Part shown: one piece after another, positions 42,568-52,303 of the stretch
Layout of the letters: each line of letters starts with the position of its first letter
How positions within the stretch are numbered: position 1 is the stretch's first letter
NCBI GenBank assembly: GCA_910576775.1
Contig: CAJTJV010000007.1
Coordinates: 1 to 64,000 of the forward strand
DNA length: 64,000 bases
Source of the DNA: an uncultured Muribaculaceae bacterium
GTDB taxonomy: Bacteria > Bacteroidota > Bacteroidia > Bacteroidales > Muribaculaceae
Direction: 5' to 3'
Position numbers and translations under genes: made by a program
Notes under the pieces: model-generated
Told to the model about the DNA's origin: nothing
What the model saw: only the letters and a program-made list of their open reading frames with translations
Databases searched by the model: none

Positions 42568-42577
42568 ATAAGCAGAT

Positions 42578-43648
42578 ATGCCTTTAGTTCAGATAACTGA
42601 CAGACTGAATTCACGATATGTATATACGGTCGATACCGATGTAGTGCCTCTTGGAAAAGGCGGCATGGGTATCGTATATCCCGGCAAGCGCCTCGATACG
42701 ATCAGTAAAACTTCCATCGACATAGCGATAAAATTTTTATATGACGACCAGCCCCAGAGTGTCATCGACCGGGCGCGCCGTGAGGCCAACGTCCAGTTAA
42801 AAAATGATAATCTGGTGGAGATGCTCGGATTTGTGGAAGTAATGCAGCCGGGTCCTAACGGAAATGTGATGCATTATCATGTAGTCAGCGAACTTCTAAG
42901 TGGCGTAATGCTTCTCGACCTTCTGCGCGGACGCACGACTGATGCACATGGAGTAGAGGTGCCTTATGCACGTGAACTTTATAATCTTTATACAAGCGAT
43001 CGTGTGGCTTTTGCCGTGCATGTTACCAAGCGTATCCTCAGCGGTGTGATGGCTCTCCACGCCGCCGGATATATACACCGTGATCTTGATCCGAGCAACA
43101 TTATGGTGACGCGCGATGGAAAGCTGAAAATCATAGATTTCGGTATTGCAAAAAAGATCGATTCGATTCAGGCAGCTGACGACCATCTTACTTCTGTGGG
43201 GCAGTTTGTTGGCAAGGCGGCCTATGCTTCGCCTGAACTTATCTCAGGAGACCTTGCAAATCAGAATTTCACATCCGATCTCTATGCGGTCGGAATTATC
43301 CTATACGTGCTTGTTGTAGGCAAACTGCCGTTCACGGGCAAGATGTCCGAGATAATGAACATGCAGCTCACCCAGCCGGTACCTGTCAAGAATGTGGGCA
43401 ACAGCAAGCTTCGCAAGATAGTGGCCAAGGCCACTCAGAAAGACCAACGCAAACGTTATCAATCGGCAGCTGAATTTATCGTGGATCTTGAGCATGCTAC
43501 CGGAGGCCCGAGTCCTCTTACAACCGGCGGACATCCCGGCATCGCGAAGCCGAATAATAACAACGATAATGTGGTTATGGCAATAGTTCTCGCCGCAGCT
43601 ATCGTTCTTGGTCTTGCCGCAGGATATTTTATTATGTCGGCGCTCTGA
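42578..43648 (+). CDS. Ser/Thr protein kinase, tail-anchored, first of two
   Basis: The 356-residue protein has a full eukaryotic-type kinase domain (about 15-310): Gly loop LGKGGMGIVYPG, ATP-binding Lys52 in IAIKFL, catalytic loop IHRDLDPSNIMV (Asp169), DFG at 187-189 and ASPE in the activation segment. The catalytic-loop Lys common in Ser/Thr kinases is Asp171 here; the other catalytic residues are present, so activity is plausible. The C-terminus is a single membrane helix (about 333-352) with no outside sensor, so it is anchored at the inner membrane facing the cytoplasm. It probably phosphorylates neighbouring FHA partners. Confidence 0.9.
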   Translation: MPLVQITDRLNSRYVYTVDTDVVPLGKGGMGIVYPGKRLDTISKTSIDIAIKFLYDDQPQSVIDRARREANVQLKNDNLVEMLGFVEVMQPGPNGNVMHYHVVSELLSGVMLLDLLRGRTTDAHGVEVPYARELYNLYTSDRVAFAVHVTKRILSGVMALHAAGYIHRDLDPSNIMVTRDGKLKIIDFGIAKKIDSIQAADDHLTSVGQFVGKAAYASPELISGDLANQNFTSDLYAVGIILYVLVVGKLPFTGKMSEIMNMQLTQPVPVKNVGNSKLRKIVAKATQKDQRKRYQSAAEFIVDLEHATGGPSPLTTGGHPGIAKPNNNNDNVVMAIVLAAAIVLGLAAGYFIMSAL

Positions 43649-43674
43649 ATAATAAATTTACAAAGTCAGAAATT

Positions 43675-46600
43675 ATGAGAATAAAAACAGGAGCGTTAAA
43701 TATACTACGCAGTGCGTCCGTTGTGCTGTTCAATATCCTGGCGATAGCGGTAACCATTGTCGCAATGCCTACAATGACAGTCGGAGCGGCTACTGTGACT
43801 GTGACAAATTCTATAAGTCCGGCCGGCGAGTATCCCCTTGTAGACGGATATTATATTCTGATGCAAGGCTCGAACTATACCGTCTCTTACGGTTTCAAAG
43901 TGGAGACTGCCAAGACTCCCAAGGCAGTTAAGGCTACCTATCGTTTCGGTTCACGCAGCGGCAATCTGACGGCGAGTGTGTCAAGTGGTAAGATTTCCAT
44001 AACACCCCTGCGGTTCGGCAGTCTCAGCGCAGGCGACTATCAGTTGTCATATAATATAATATGTACGTATACGGATGACACGTCCGAGACATTGAGCGGA
44101 ACGGCCGAAACCGGCGTCCGTGTAATGACTCAGGCTTTGAGTTCTGTCGAACGGACGGAATATGATGCAGTGCTCAGCGGCAATACCGTGACATTAGGCC
44201 CTATCTCCATGGCAGGCGGCTATTCCGGCGGATGGCAGGTGCAGTGGTCGGCCGGCACGCCGACTGGTATCGGCAACGCATCTTGCGTATACCGTTCCGA
44301 GGCGTCGGAATACCAGGTCAATACAGTTACAGCTACCGTTACAAACAGCATGGCGGGGCAGGAGCTTTACCGAGAGGTATATACCTTCAGTGTCCCGACT
44401 TACGGAAGGCCGACGGCACGCATCACGGGTGCACCACAGGCGGCATACGCAGGCTCGCAGATGAGTTTGCATGTGAGCACGACCGGTGGTAATCCCGACG
44501 GCTGGAGTTATAACTGGATAGGTGGTGACGGGAGCGATAGCCCCGATTACACATTTGCTGTCCCGACTCCTTCGTCCGGGTCTTCCATCGGAACAGCCCG
44601 TGTTGAGGTGAGCAATTTGTCGCCGGAAGGTGCGATCTGGTTCAGCGACAACATCGGTGTCAACTATACGGTGTATGACGCGCCTTCAGTTTCATTCACG
44701 CAGTTGGCTTCGTCAATAATAGAACCAGGAGCTGCCATACCGTTGAGTGCTGACGCAGTAGGCGGACAAAGCGGGCGATGGTCTTATTCGTGGATTCTGG
44801 ACGGACAGGAGGTAGGCACATCCTCATATTATAATTATCAGGCTCCGCAGACGGATGGTGTTGTCGTCAATGTATTGCGGGTTACCGCAACTAATGCCGC
44901 ATCCGGCGTAGAAGCTTCGTTCGAGGCGAGTCGGGAGTATCGTCTGATTGTTATGAAAGGCGGCGGGTCCTCCACAGGAGAGAGAACCGAGACCGCGACA
45001 TTTTCCGGTTCCCCCGTGCGTCTGCATGTCGATTCTCCCGATGGTCAGGAAGACTGGAAATATGTATGGTGGATTCCTGCACTTGTGGAGCAGGAAGGCA
45101 ATCTGCCGAGTACCACAAACGAGCTTATGTTCGACCGTGAGGTAGCGCAGACTCAGACTTTCGAGGTATGCTGCCGCGTGTCGAAGGTAATAGACGGCCA
45201 GGAAATAGAGATTAATTATTATTTCGATGTTACCGTCTATCCGAAACCGAGTGCTCCACTGACTTTTGAACCCGATTATTCTGCTTATATCGAGGGTGAA
45301 CATATAACGGCTACTCTTAATTCTACCGGAGGCGACAGCAATTCGTGGAGCTATAATTGGTTCCTCGATGCTGAGATGATGCCCGATCACGGCAGAAGTT
45401 ATACTTTTACAGCTACAACCGCGGGTCGCATATTCAAGGATGTTGATATCAGCGCCCAGGCTATGAACAGGCCGCCTTTGCTTGCCGATGGTATCGATGA
45501 TATGGTAACCAACCGGACAGTGAGAAAACAAGTTTTTCAGGCACCGACTTTTTCGGTGGATAAAGATGTTTATTCTGTGATTTCGGGATCGAGCATATTA
45601 CTTCTCACATCAGCGGATGGCTGTGATGAATGGAATTTTGTCTGGTATGATGATGGTGTACGGGTTTCCGGCGAGGATGGCAACGGCCTTGAGATAAGAC
45701 CTGTGAATGCCGGTAATTCCATGATTACGAAGATTTACAGAGTGGAGGCTAAATGCTATGTTCCCAACGGTGATGCAAACCGTCTTATCAGGAGTTATGA
45801 GCATGAATTCACGGTGAATGTATATCCTGCGTCGACAGCGAGCTGGAGCGGTGATTATCCTTTGGAACTTATCGCAGGAACGGATGTCTCTATGGGAGTC
45901 GTCCTTGCTGACGGAAATCCTGACAACTGGAGCATAAGCTGGTATGTCAATGATGCGTTGCAGTCGTATGCTACAGACTATGTGTTCAACCAGGATGTGC
46001 CGGGTACATATACTGTAAAAGCCCGGCTTACAAACCGAACCGAGCCGGATATGTCATTTGAATTAAGTCATATATTTAATGTATATGCGCACCCGGAGCT
46101 TGTGAATCCGGTAAGAGAAGAGAATATATATGTTTATTCCGGCGACGGCACAGTCAAATTCCGTCAGGACGTAACCGGCGGTTATCCCGACGGATGGGCA
46201 TGGCGTATTCTTGAAAACGGCAACGAGATAGCGACAGGTAAAGGCCCGCTTGATTATAACTATACTGTGCCGCATACTGCAACTGAAGTTCTTGGACGTG
46301 ACATTGTCATAATACTGACAAATTCGTACGGAGGAGAAGACCCGACCGTTTTCGAGCTTACAAAGATTCTGCATGTATATCCTACACCGGGTGTGACACT
46401 CAGGTACAATCCCCAAGTGAATGCTATAGGTGTCGGAACGTCGATTGACTATACAGTCGAGCATACGGAGGCACCCGGCATCTGGACTTTTGAATGGACG
46501 CTCGACGCCAATGTGGTATCGAATTCAGAATCATACCGCTATACGGCTCCGGCGACTGTGAGCGGTATGGAAAGTCACATAGTGGCGGTTAAAGTCACTC

Positions 46601-48393
46601 TTACATCCGATTTTGCCGGTATGTCGAGGGAATTTGAGAATACTCATTATTTTGAGGTATGGCCCGACGGCGCTATAAGCAGTCCGGAGGTACAGAATGT
46701 CGGTGTGGTTGCCGGCTCTCCGCTGACAATCGGTGTAAATGTTATCGGTTCACTCGAAGGCTGGACTTTCGACTGGACCCGTAACGGTACTGGCTTTGCC
46801 AACAATGCTCCCACCTATAATTTCAATTACAGCACAGAGGATATCGGTAGAACCGATGTGTTCACGATCCTGGCGCGATATAATCGAGCAGGTGCCGAGT
46901 CCTTTAATAGGGTTTATACAATCAATGTTACCGTATATTCAGCTCCCGAATGCTCTCTTGCAGCGTCGGATGTGTCAGGATATATCGGAGGTTCTGCTGT
47001 GCAGACGATAAATTATAGCGGCGCCAATCCTGACGGGTGGCATACGGAATGGAACGTGTTCGGACAGACCGGTCAAGGGGCGACTTTCGAATTCTCCATC
47101 CCTGATTATGTAATTCCGGGAGAACGGTACGAAGGCCTTGTAAGGCTTTACAACAACGATCCTCAAGGGAATATAATATATGATGAAAATTTCTATTTCA
47201 GCGTAACAGGTTACAGCCGGGGTGAAGCAAGCTATGTAAGCCCGTCTAATACTGATTACTGCGGTACAGTGGGCGAGCCTCTGCAAGTTTCTGCCGAGGG
47301 AGGTTATCCGGACGGCTGGACTTTCCGCTGGCATGGCGACGGTTTCGATGAGAACGGCGGCAATATTTTCACACCTCCTGTTGTAAACAATGGCCCGGAT
47401 ATCATGAATATAGAGGTCGCGGTAGAGGTGACTAATACTTTGAACGGTGTAATCGGTTATAACGGTAGCCATACTTATAATATCACGCTTTGGCCGGCAG
47501 CCGTAGTGCCGACTGTGCCTGCCTTATCGAGAACCAGCATCCGTCAGGGTGAAGACGTGACATTTTCGATAGAAACTACAGGCGGCAATCCCGATACGTG
47601 GGAGTATATATGGATGCATGACGGGACAGATTTTAATAGCGGAAATACTTTTGTTTACGCTCCTTATATAGCAGCTTCATATGGAGAGAAAGACATGCAG
47701 ACTCTTCATTATAGCGTACGTGTGCGTGACTACGGTCCGCAGGGCCAGTTGTGGTATGATGGTACGACAGAAGCTGCCGCTCTTAATATCTATATGGCTC
47801 CGTTGACACCGCAAAGCGTGGTTATCAAGGGTAACGGTACAAGCCGTACCCTGATTGCAATGACGGGGCAGTCCGACGAGGATCTTCAGGAGCGCGGATA
47901 TTCATACGTTTTCGGGTATACCGACGAAAACGGAGACCATGCCCTCGCCCCGACTCCTTACCGTTACAATCATTTTACAGCTGAGCAATTCAATAACGGT
48001 ACCCGCGATTTCTGGTGCTATTGTCAATGGACCTATCCTGACGGTTCAATAGTGACAAGTGGAAAACGCTATCTCAGCGGTATGCTTGACGGTGAATTCA
48101 ATGCTTCAGTCTTTGCCGGAGGCCGTGGCGACAGCTCGGGTATAGGTGCCGTTGAAATTGGCGGTCTGTACAGCGACGGCTACATCTTCAGAGCCGAGCC
48201 GGTAGAAGCTGCGGAAGCTGCGGTGAGAATCTATTCGTCGGAAGGACGCATAGTTCGTTTCGTTGAATATCCGCGACAGAGCAGTTTCGACGAACGCATA
48301 GATTTTGGCGGTCTTGATGCCGGAATGTATATTGTGGAAATTCAGGTAGGCGGTCTCCGCACAGTAAAGAAAGTTGTTGTCGATAACAAGTAG
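43675..48393 (+). CDS. Giant secreted Ig/PKD-like repeat protein with T9SS-like tail
   Basis: The 1572-residue protein has a long signal peptide (cut near GAA, residue 39) and about thirteen repeats of 90-98 residues. Each centres on a motif like GGNPDGWSYNW, starting near nt 44218, 44485, 44760, 45036, 45320, 45613, 45907, 46177, 46470, 46747, 47017, 47300 and 47582. The last 60 residues (VRIYSSEGRIVRF, then LDAGMYIVEIQVGGLRTVKK) resemble the type A sorting tail of the type IX secretion system. It is likely a surface-exposed or released adhesin-like rod. It follows the first kinase by 26 nt. Function unknown. Confidence 0.8.
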   Translation: MRIKTGALNILRSASVVLFNILAIAVTIVAMPTMTVGAATVTVTNSISPAGEYPLVDGYYILMQGSNYTVSYGFKVETAKTPKAVKATYRFGSRSGNLTASVSSGKISITPLRFGSLSAGDYQLSYNIICTYTDDTSETLSGTAETGVRVMTQALSSVERTEYDAVLSGNTVTLGPISMAGGYSGGWQVQWSAGTPTGIGNASCVYRSEASEYQVNTVTATVTNSMAGQELYREVYTFSVPTYGRPTARITGAPQAAYAGSQMSLHVSTTGGNPDGWSYNWIGGDGSDSPDYTFAVPTPSSGSSIGTARVEVSNLSPEGAIWFSDNIGVNYTVYDAPSVSFTQLASSIIEPGAAIPLSADAVGGQSGRWSYSWILDGQEVGTSSYYNYQAPQTDGVVVNVLRVTATNAASGVEASFEASREYRLIVMKGGGSSTGERTETATFSGSPVRLHVDSPDGQEDWKYVWWIPALVEQEGNLPSTTNELMFDREVAQTQTFEVCCRVSKVIDGQEIEINYYFDVTVYPKPSAPLTFEPDYSAYIEGEHITATLNSTGGDSNSWSYNWFLDAEMMPDHGRSYTFTATTAGRIFKDVDISAQAMNRPPLLADGIDDMVTNRTVRKQVFQAPTFSVDKDVYSVISGSSILLLTSADGCDEWNFVWYDDGVRVSGEDGNGLEIRPVNAGNSMITKIYRVEAKCYVPNGDANRLIRSYEHEFTVNVYPASTASWSGDYPLELIAGTDVSMGVVLADGNPDNWSISWYVNDALQSYATDYVFNQDVPGTYTVKARLTNRTEPDMSFELSHIFNVYAHPELVNPVREENIYVYSGDGTVKFRQDVTGGYPDGWAWRILENGNEIATGKGPLDYNYTVPHTATEVLGRDIVIILTNSYGGEDPTVFELTKILHVYPTPGVTLRYNPQVNAIGVGTSIDYTVEHTEAPGIWTFEWTLDANVVSNSESYRYTAPATVSGMESHIVAVKVTLTSDFAGMSREFENTHYFEVWPDGAISSPEVQNVGVVAGSPLTIGVNVIGSLEGWTFDWTRNGTGFANNAPTYNFNYSTEDIGRTDVFTILARYNRAGAESFNRVYTINVTVYSAPECSLAASDVSGYIGGSAVQTINYSGANPDGWHTEWNVFGQTGQGATFEFSIPDYVIPGERYEGLVRLYNNDPQGNIIYDENFYFSVTGYSRGEASYVSPSNTDYCGTVGEPLQVSAEGGYPDGWTFRWHGDGFDENGGNIFTPPVVNNGPDIMNIEVAVEVTNTLNGVIGYNGSHTYNITLWPAAVVPTVPALSRTSIRQGEDVTFSIETTGGNPDTWEYIWMHDGTDFNSGNTFVYAPYIAASYGEKDMQTLHYSVRVRDYGPQGQLWYDGTTEAAALNIYMAPLTPQSVVIKGNGTSRTLIAMTGQSDEDLQERGYSYVFGYTDENGDHALAPTPYRYNHFTAEQFNNGTRDFWCYCQWTYPDGSIVTSGKRYLSGMLDGEFNASVFAGGRGDSSGIGAVEIGGLYSDGYIFRAEPVEAAEAAVRIYSSEGRIVRFVEYPRQSSFDERIDFGGLDAGMYIVEIQVGGLRTVKKVVVDNK

Positions 48394-48399
48394 TGCCCA

Positions 48400-49932
48400 A
48401 TGAAAACAATGAAAAGAATCTTCATATCGATGCTTGTTGCCGCATCCTTCCTGCCTTCGACGGCTCAGAAGATGAGTCTTGGCGAAGAGCATCGTCTGAA
48501 CCTTGATGTGCTGAGAATGCTTGAAGCGTACGAGGCGAGTGCCACTCTGCGCAACAATGACGATGCCGCAACCTTCGGTGCGCTCTTCTCTAATGAAAAT
48601 GTAATGATTTTCAACGATCTTCTCGGTGTTTCGGACGCTCCGGAGCTTTCCGTTGCCGACTATGTTTCTCTGATGCGGCGTTCTGCCAATTCGCCGATTG
48701 TTACTCTGCGCAATGTACGCAAGAAAAACATAGAGGACGACGGTGACAAGTGGATTGTCACACTTACATTTGACAAGGAGATACGCTATACCAACAAATG
48801 CGGTGCAATTCTGTCGTCGAAAGGCTACTATGGCAAGGATTACAACATGGAGGCCCGTATAGCACGCGACAAGAATACCGGGGAATGTGTCATAGAGTCG
48901 CTTTCCGGCTCTATTGACAGCGAGTTGCCGCGTCTCGACGACAATTTCGCCATTCTCGAGATTAACGACCCGCGCGACCGCAAGGTTACGAACTATGGCA
49001 AGCCTATAACATTCAATACCTTTGATCAGGCTTTTCTTCCGGTACCTTACAAACTGGCTTTCTACGATGACGACGCCAATATGAAAGTGGTGCGTCCCGA
49101 TGTCAACTGCAACAGGATAAATCTTACATACAAACCTCTCCGCTGGCGGTTGAAACCGCACTATGATCTTTCAATAGGAGATTATTACAGTCTCGGCAGC
49201 ATGCCCCCGGGAATGTCGGCAAAAAGTTCCGATTCGGAATTCGGTCTTGACTTGGGTTATATCTTCCCGTCGAAAGGCAAATTTAAGGTCGGTTTATTCT
49301 TGGGAGTGGGCTTTGCCACGTCCAAACTCACACTGACGGCTACAGACCGGAATTTTGATATAGACGAGAGTACCGACGTCGACGGGGATGCATATATCCG
49401 TCAGGTTACGGTAAGCAACATTGAGCAGAGCCACAAGATACAGAATATCGTAGTTCCACTCTATTTTGATTTTGAATACCGTTTTCATTCATATGTGTCC
49501 GCTTTCTTCCGTCTCGGCGGTAAAGCATATATAAATATGGGCAGCAAGAGCGATGGTATGAGTGGATCCGTGACTGCGGCCGGTCTTTATCCGCAATACG
49601 AGAATCTTCTGATTACGGAAAACTATATCAACGGTTTCGGCACCTACGATCTTGCCGACGCACCATTTATTGACGAGCCGGTTTATAATGCAGCTACGTT
49701 CGACGCTTTCGGCGGGATAGGTATTCGCGGCAAAATCTATGGTCCTCTTTCTGTGGAAATCGGGCTTAACTACCAGTATGGTATTATGAATGCCATGGAT
49801 AGTGGAGATGGAAATTCTAATATTGTAGAATATATCAACGGCAGCAATTGTGTGAAAAACCTCGCGCTTGAACTCAATCAGGTTAAACGATCGGGTTTGA
49901 AACTTAGTATCGGCCTGATGCTTAAATTTTGA
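48400..49932 (+). CDS. Outer-membrane beta-barrel protein with N-terminal NTF2-like domain
   Basis: The 510-residue protein has a signal peptide (IFISMLVAASFLPSTAQ). The region 30-165 has a helix then strands (LRMLEAYEASATLRNNDDAA, WIVTLTFDKEIRYTN) resembling an NTF2/SnoaL-like fold. The C-terminal half has alternating amphipathic strands (FGLDLGYIFPSKGKFKVGLF, IVVPLYFDFEYRFHSYVSAF, LSVEIGLNYQYG) and ends in Phe, as expected for an outer-membrane barrel. It lies 6 nt after the giant repeat protein, so it may hold or help display it. No named family is recognised. Confidence 0.72.
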   Translation: MKTMKRIFISMLVAASFLPSTAQKMSLGEEHRLNLDVLRMLEAYEASATLRNNDDAATFGALFSNENVMIFNDLLGVSDAPELSVADYVSLMRRSANSPIVTLRNVRKKNIEDDGDKWIVTLTFDKEIRYTNKCGAILSSKGYYGKDYNMEARIARDKNTGECVIESLSGSIDSELPRLDDNFAILEINDPRDRKVTNYGKPITFNTFDQAFLPVPYKLAFYDDDANMKVVRPDVNCNRINLTYKPLRWRLKPHYDLSIGDYYSLGSMPPGMSAKSSDSEFGLDLGYIFPSKGKFKVGLFLGVGFATSKLTLTATDRNFDIDESTDVDGDAYIRQVTVSNIEQSHKIQNIVVPLYFDFEYRFHSYVSAFFRLGGKAYINMGSKSDGMSGSVTAAGLYPQYENLLITENYINGFGTYDLADAPFIDEPVYNAATFDAFGGIGIRGKIYGPLSVEIGLNYQYGIMNAMDSGDGNSNIVEYINGSNCVKNLALELNQVKRSGLKLSIGLMLKF

Positions 49933-49937
49933 ACGGT

Positions 49938-50753
49938 ATGCAGAAAGTATATAAATGTAATAGTTGCGGCGTAAGCTTTATGGCAGAAGAAAGCCCGAGA
50001 GTCGTATGTCCGCATTGCCAGTCTGACGATACAGAACCTGAAAAGGAAGGGAATCCAATGAAAAAAATAGTGATAATAGCGGTCTGTGCCTTTGTGTTTG
50101 CTATAGGCGTAGGAATGCTGATAGGTTTTTTAAAGAAAAACAATGCAGACAAGGGTAGTTCTGAGACTATTGTAGCGGACGATGAAGAGACTGTTGTTAT
50201 GGAATCACGGGTGGACGATGTCGAACCGGCTGTAGAGGTTGTTGTAACTGATACGTTACTTGAAGGTATTGATGCAACGCCATTGGAAGGGCTTGACAGT
50301 CAGTCCACGGATATTGCGGTAGAGGAACCGGTGCAAGCCGGTCAGGCCGCGCCCAAGGATGTAGAAGATCCTATCTCGAAAGAGCTTCAGAGAAAACAGG
50401 AAATAGATAAGGACCGGAAAACCGCGGAAACCAAGGAACAGTTATCCCCCGCAGCCAAGCCTCAGGAGCCGGCAAAGCTGCCGACAGCCGAAAAGCTTAC
50501 TAACGGACAGGTGCAGGCTCTTATCAATAAAGTGCTTTCAACAGGCTCAGCCTCGGCTCTGCTCGGCGCCAAAGGCGTAAGCAATACAGTATCATTCGAT
50601 TATGTCGATACAGGGGGAGAGACAATCCCCGGCGGTGTAACAGGACTCAAGAGCGGTGTCGATATGCTTGGTTTCAGCGGATATACTGTTGTCAGTGTTG
50701 GATATGACTCCCAGAATAAGGTAAACCGTATCACACTCCGACCGATAAGATAA
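49938..50753 (+). CDS. Zinc-ribbon membrane protein with periplasmic C-terminal domain (copy 1)
   Basis: I choose the ATG at 49938 over a TTG nine nt upstream that overlaps the previous stop. The 271-residue protein has a zinc ribbon (YKCNSCGVSF with a second CPHCQS knuckle), a membrane helix (about 39-60), a long acidic/Gln-rich linker, and a C-terminal domain of about 85 residues (LTNGQVQALINKVLSTGSAS, ending VGYDSQNKVNRITLRPIR). The C-terminal domain recurs in the next gene. The ribbon should face the cytoplasm and the domain the periplasm. Function unknown. Confidence 0.8.
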   Translation: MQKVYKCNSCGVSFMAEESPRVVCPHCQSDDTEPEKEGNPMKKIVIIAVCAFVFAIGVGMLIGFLKKNNADKGSSETIVADDEETVVMESRVDDVEPAVEVVVTDTLLEGIDATPLEGLDSQSTDIAVEEPVQAGQAAPKDVEDPISKELQRKQEIDKDRKTAETKEQLSPAAKPQEPAKLPTAEKLTNGQVQALINKVLSTGSASALLGAKGVSNTVSFDYVDTGGETIPGGVTGLKSGVDMLGFSGYTVVSVGYDSQNKVNRITLRPIR

Positions 50754-50759
50754 CGACGG

Positions 50760-51632
50760 ATGGAAAGAAATTTCAAATGCCGCGACTGTGGCACCTTTTT
50801 CACCGCTGACGACAGCAAATGGGTTGACTGTCCCAAGTGCGGTAATGACAATATCGAGATTGCAGGGAAGCAATTGCCCTGGAATAGAATCGTTATTGTT
50901 GTTGTCGCTGTTCTTGCTGTTGTCTGTGCCACGTGGTTTGCCGTAAAATTCCCGGTGGGAAATGGCACGGAGGGAAAGGCGGCGGAGACTATGGCAGTCG
51001 ATACTGTTGCTGTAATTGAGCAGGTGCAGTCCGAGGAATTCGAGGTTCCCGTGCAGATCGACATAACGCCTTTCAATGTCAAGGCGTCCGAGCCCAAAGC
51101 GGACAAGGAGAGCCGTACCTATAGTGTAAAAGCGGAGGCTCTTTATTTGCCGGATGGCTGTTCTACGGAGTTCAGGATATATGACTATGGAACACGTGGG
51201 CTGGTTGCAAGTAATAAAGACGGTAGATTCATAGGGTTGCCTGCATCGTCCGATGAAATAGGGTCGTATATAATTACGGTGTATGCGCTGAAAGGAAAGC
51301 AAATTGTCGATTCTGCAACCTGCGATATTTCCGGGTGTGTGAAGCTTCCCGATCCGGGTATGGACAGGCTTGGAACGGATCAGCTTCAGTCACTTGTAGA
51401 TAAAGCTGTCGCCGAAGGTAATGTAGGTGTGATAACCGGCAACGAGGGTGTAAGCCCAGAGCTGACACTGAACTATGAGGATCTGCGCGGTGAATATGTG
51501 TCAACATCCGTTTCAGGTATGATTTCCGCTTTGGAAATGCTCGATCTGTGGAGTGGATATACAGTAGTTAAAGCCGATTATGATTCTATGAACCGTGTGA
51601 GCCAAATCACACTCAAACCAATATGGAAATAA
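50760..51632 (+). CDS. Zinc-ribbon membrane protein with periplasmic C-terminal domain (copy 2)
   Basis: The 290-residue protein begins with the ribbon FKCRDCGTFFTADDSKWVDC followed by the PKCGN knuckle, then a membrane helix (about 43-63). A periplasmic beta-rich part (YSVKAEALYLPDGCSTEFRI) follows. The last 85 residues (LGTDQLQSLVDKAVAEGNVG, ending ADYDSMNRVSQITLKPIWK) are homologous to the C-terminus of the preceding gene. So the two arose by tandem duplication, and this copy has an extra middle domain. They are 6 nt apart. The ribbon may sense or bind a cytoplasmic partner. Confidence 0.8.
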   Translation: MERNFKCRDCGTFFTADDSKWVDCPKCGNDNIEIAGKQLPWNRIVIVVVAVLAVVCATWFAVKFPVGNGTEGKAAETMAVDTVAVIEQVQSEEFEVPVQIDITPFNVKASEPKADKESRTYSVKAEALYLPDGCSTEFRIYDYGTRGLVASNKDGRFIGLPASSDEIGSYIITVYALKGKQIVDSATCDISGCVKLPDPGMDRLGTDQLQSLVDKAVAEGNVGVITGNEGVSPELTLNYEDLRGEYVSTSVSGMISALEMLDLWSGYTVVKADYDSMNRVSQITLKPIWK

Positions 51633-51640
51633 CTCAAGCA

Positions 51641-52288
51641 ATGAAAAAGATATTATTACTGCTATCATTTCTGTTCGCGGCCGTTTTCGGAGTCGTCGCA
51701 CAGGAAGAGACTGATGGACACGACAAGGGTGCCCGCGATTTTCGTTTCGTATATATCGCGCACGATGTCAATACTCCGGTGCAGCGTCTGATAGAGCGTC
51801 TGAAAGATTACCAGAACAATGCATTCGAGGAAGGCGAGGATGTTATCTTCTATCTTTCTTCGGGTACGAATCCTATCATTGTGGAATACAATGTGGGCCG
51901 CGATAACAAAGCCGATTTCGAGGATGTGCTTCTCGCGGAGCTTAACGAGCGTATATCTCACGATGTTGATGCCCAGACCGATGTGGAGACGATTCTACAG
52001 CTTATCGAGAATGCCGATATCATGGACGAGGACAAGAATCTCAGGTATCTTTCCGCAACGTTCAATTTCTATGTTAATCCGAAATACTGGACCCTCGGCA
52101 ACAACGAGGCTGTGATAGCCCCCCTTTTTTTCGCTCTTGATGTGCCGGCCATGCGCGGCGGTCGCATACAGTTTCAGCTTATGGAAGCAAGAGAGGACAG
52201 ACTAAAATATCCAGAAGGCAAGCCTTTCGGAGAAAAAAATCTCGACGGTATCAACCAGTTCACAGCTACTGACAAGGTACAATATTAA
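51641..52288 (+). CDS. Exported protein of unknown function, 215 aa
   Basis: Start at the ATG at 51641, which puts a signal peptide at the N-terminus (MKKILLLLSFLFAAVFGVVA, cut after Gln). The mature part begins acidic, then has RFVYIAHDVNTPVQRLIERL and DVIFYLSSGTNPIIVEYNVG, an alpha/beta pattern, followed by a beta-rich end. The first strand-helix-strand resembles a vWA-like or receiver-like core but has no clear metal-binding motif. It lies 15 nt before the vWA gene, so a joint role is likely. I cannot name a family. Confidence 0.7.
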   Translation: MKKILLLLSFLFAAVFGVVAQEETDGHDKGARDFRFVYIAHDVNTPVQRLIERLKDYQNNAFEEGEDVIFYLSSGTNPIIVEYNVGRDNKADFEDVLLAELNERISHDVDAQTDVETILQLIENADIMDEDKNLRYLSATFNFYVNPKYWTLGNNEAVIAPLFFALDVPAMRGGRIQFQLMEAREDRLKYPEGKPFGEKNLDGINQFTATDKVQY

Positions 52289-52303
52289 GCCATTACAGAC
52301 ACT

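Noticed and set aside
48106..49161. A 351-codon minus-strand frame opposite the repeat and barrel genes
   Set aside because: It overlaps two convincing exported proteins and has no motif of its own.
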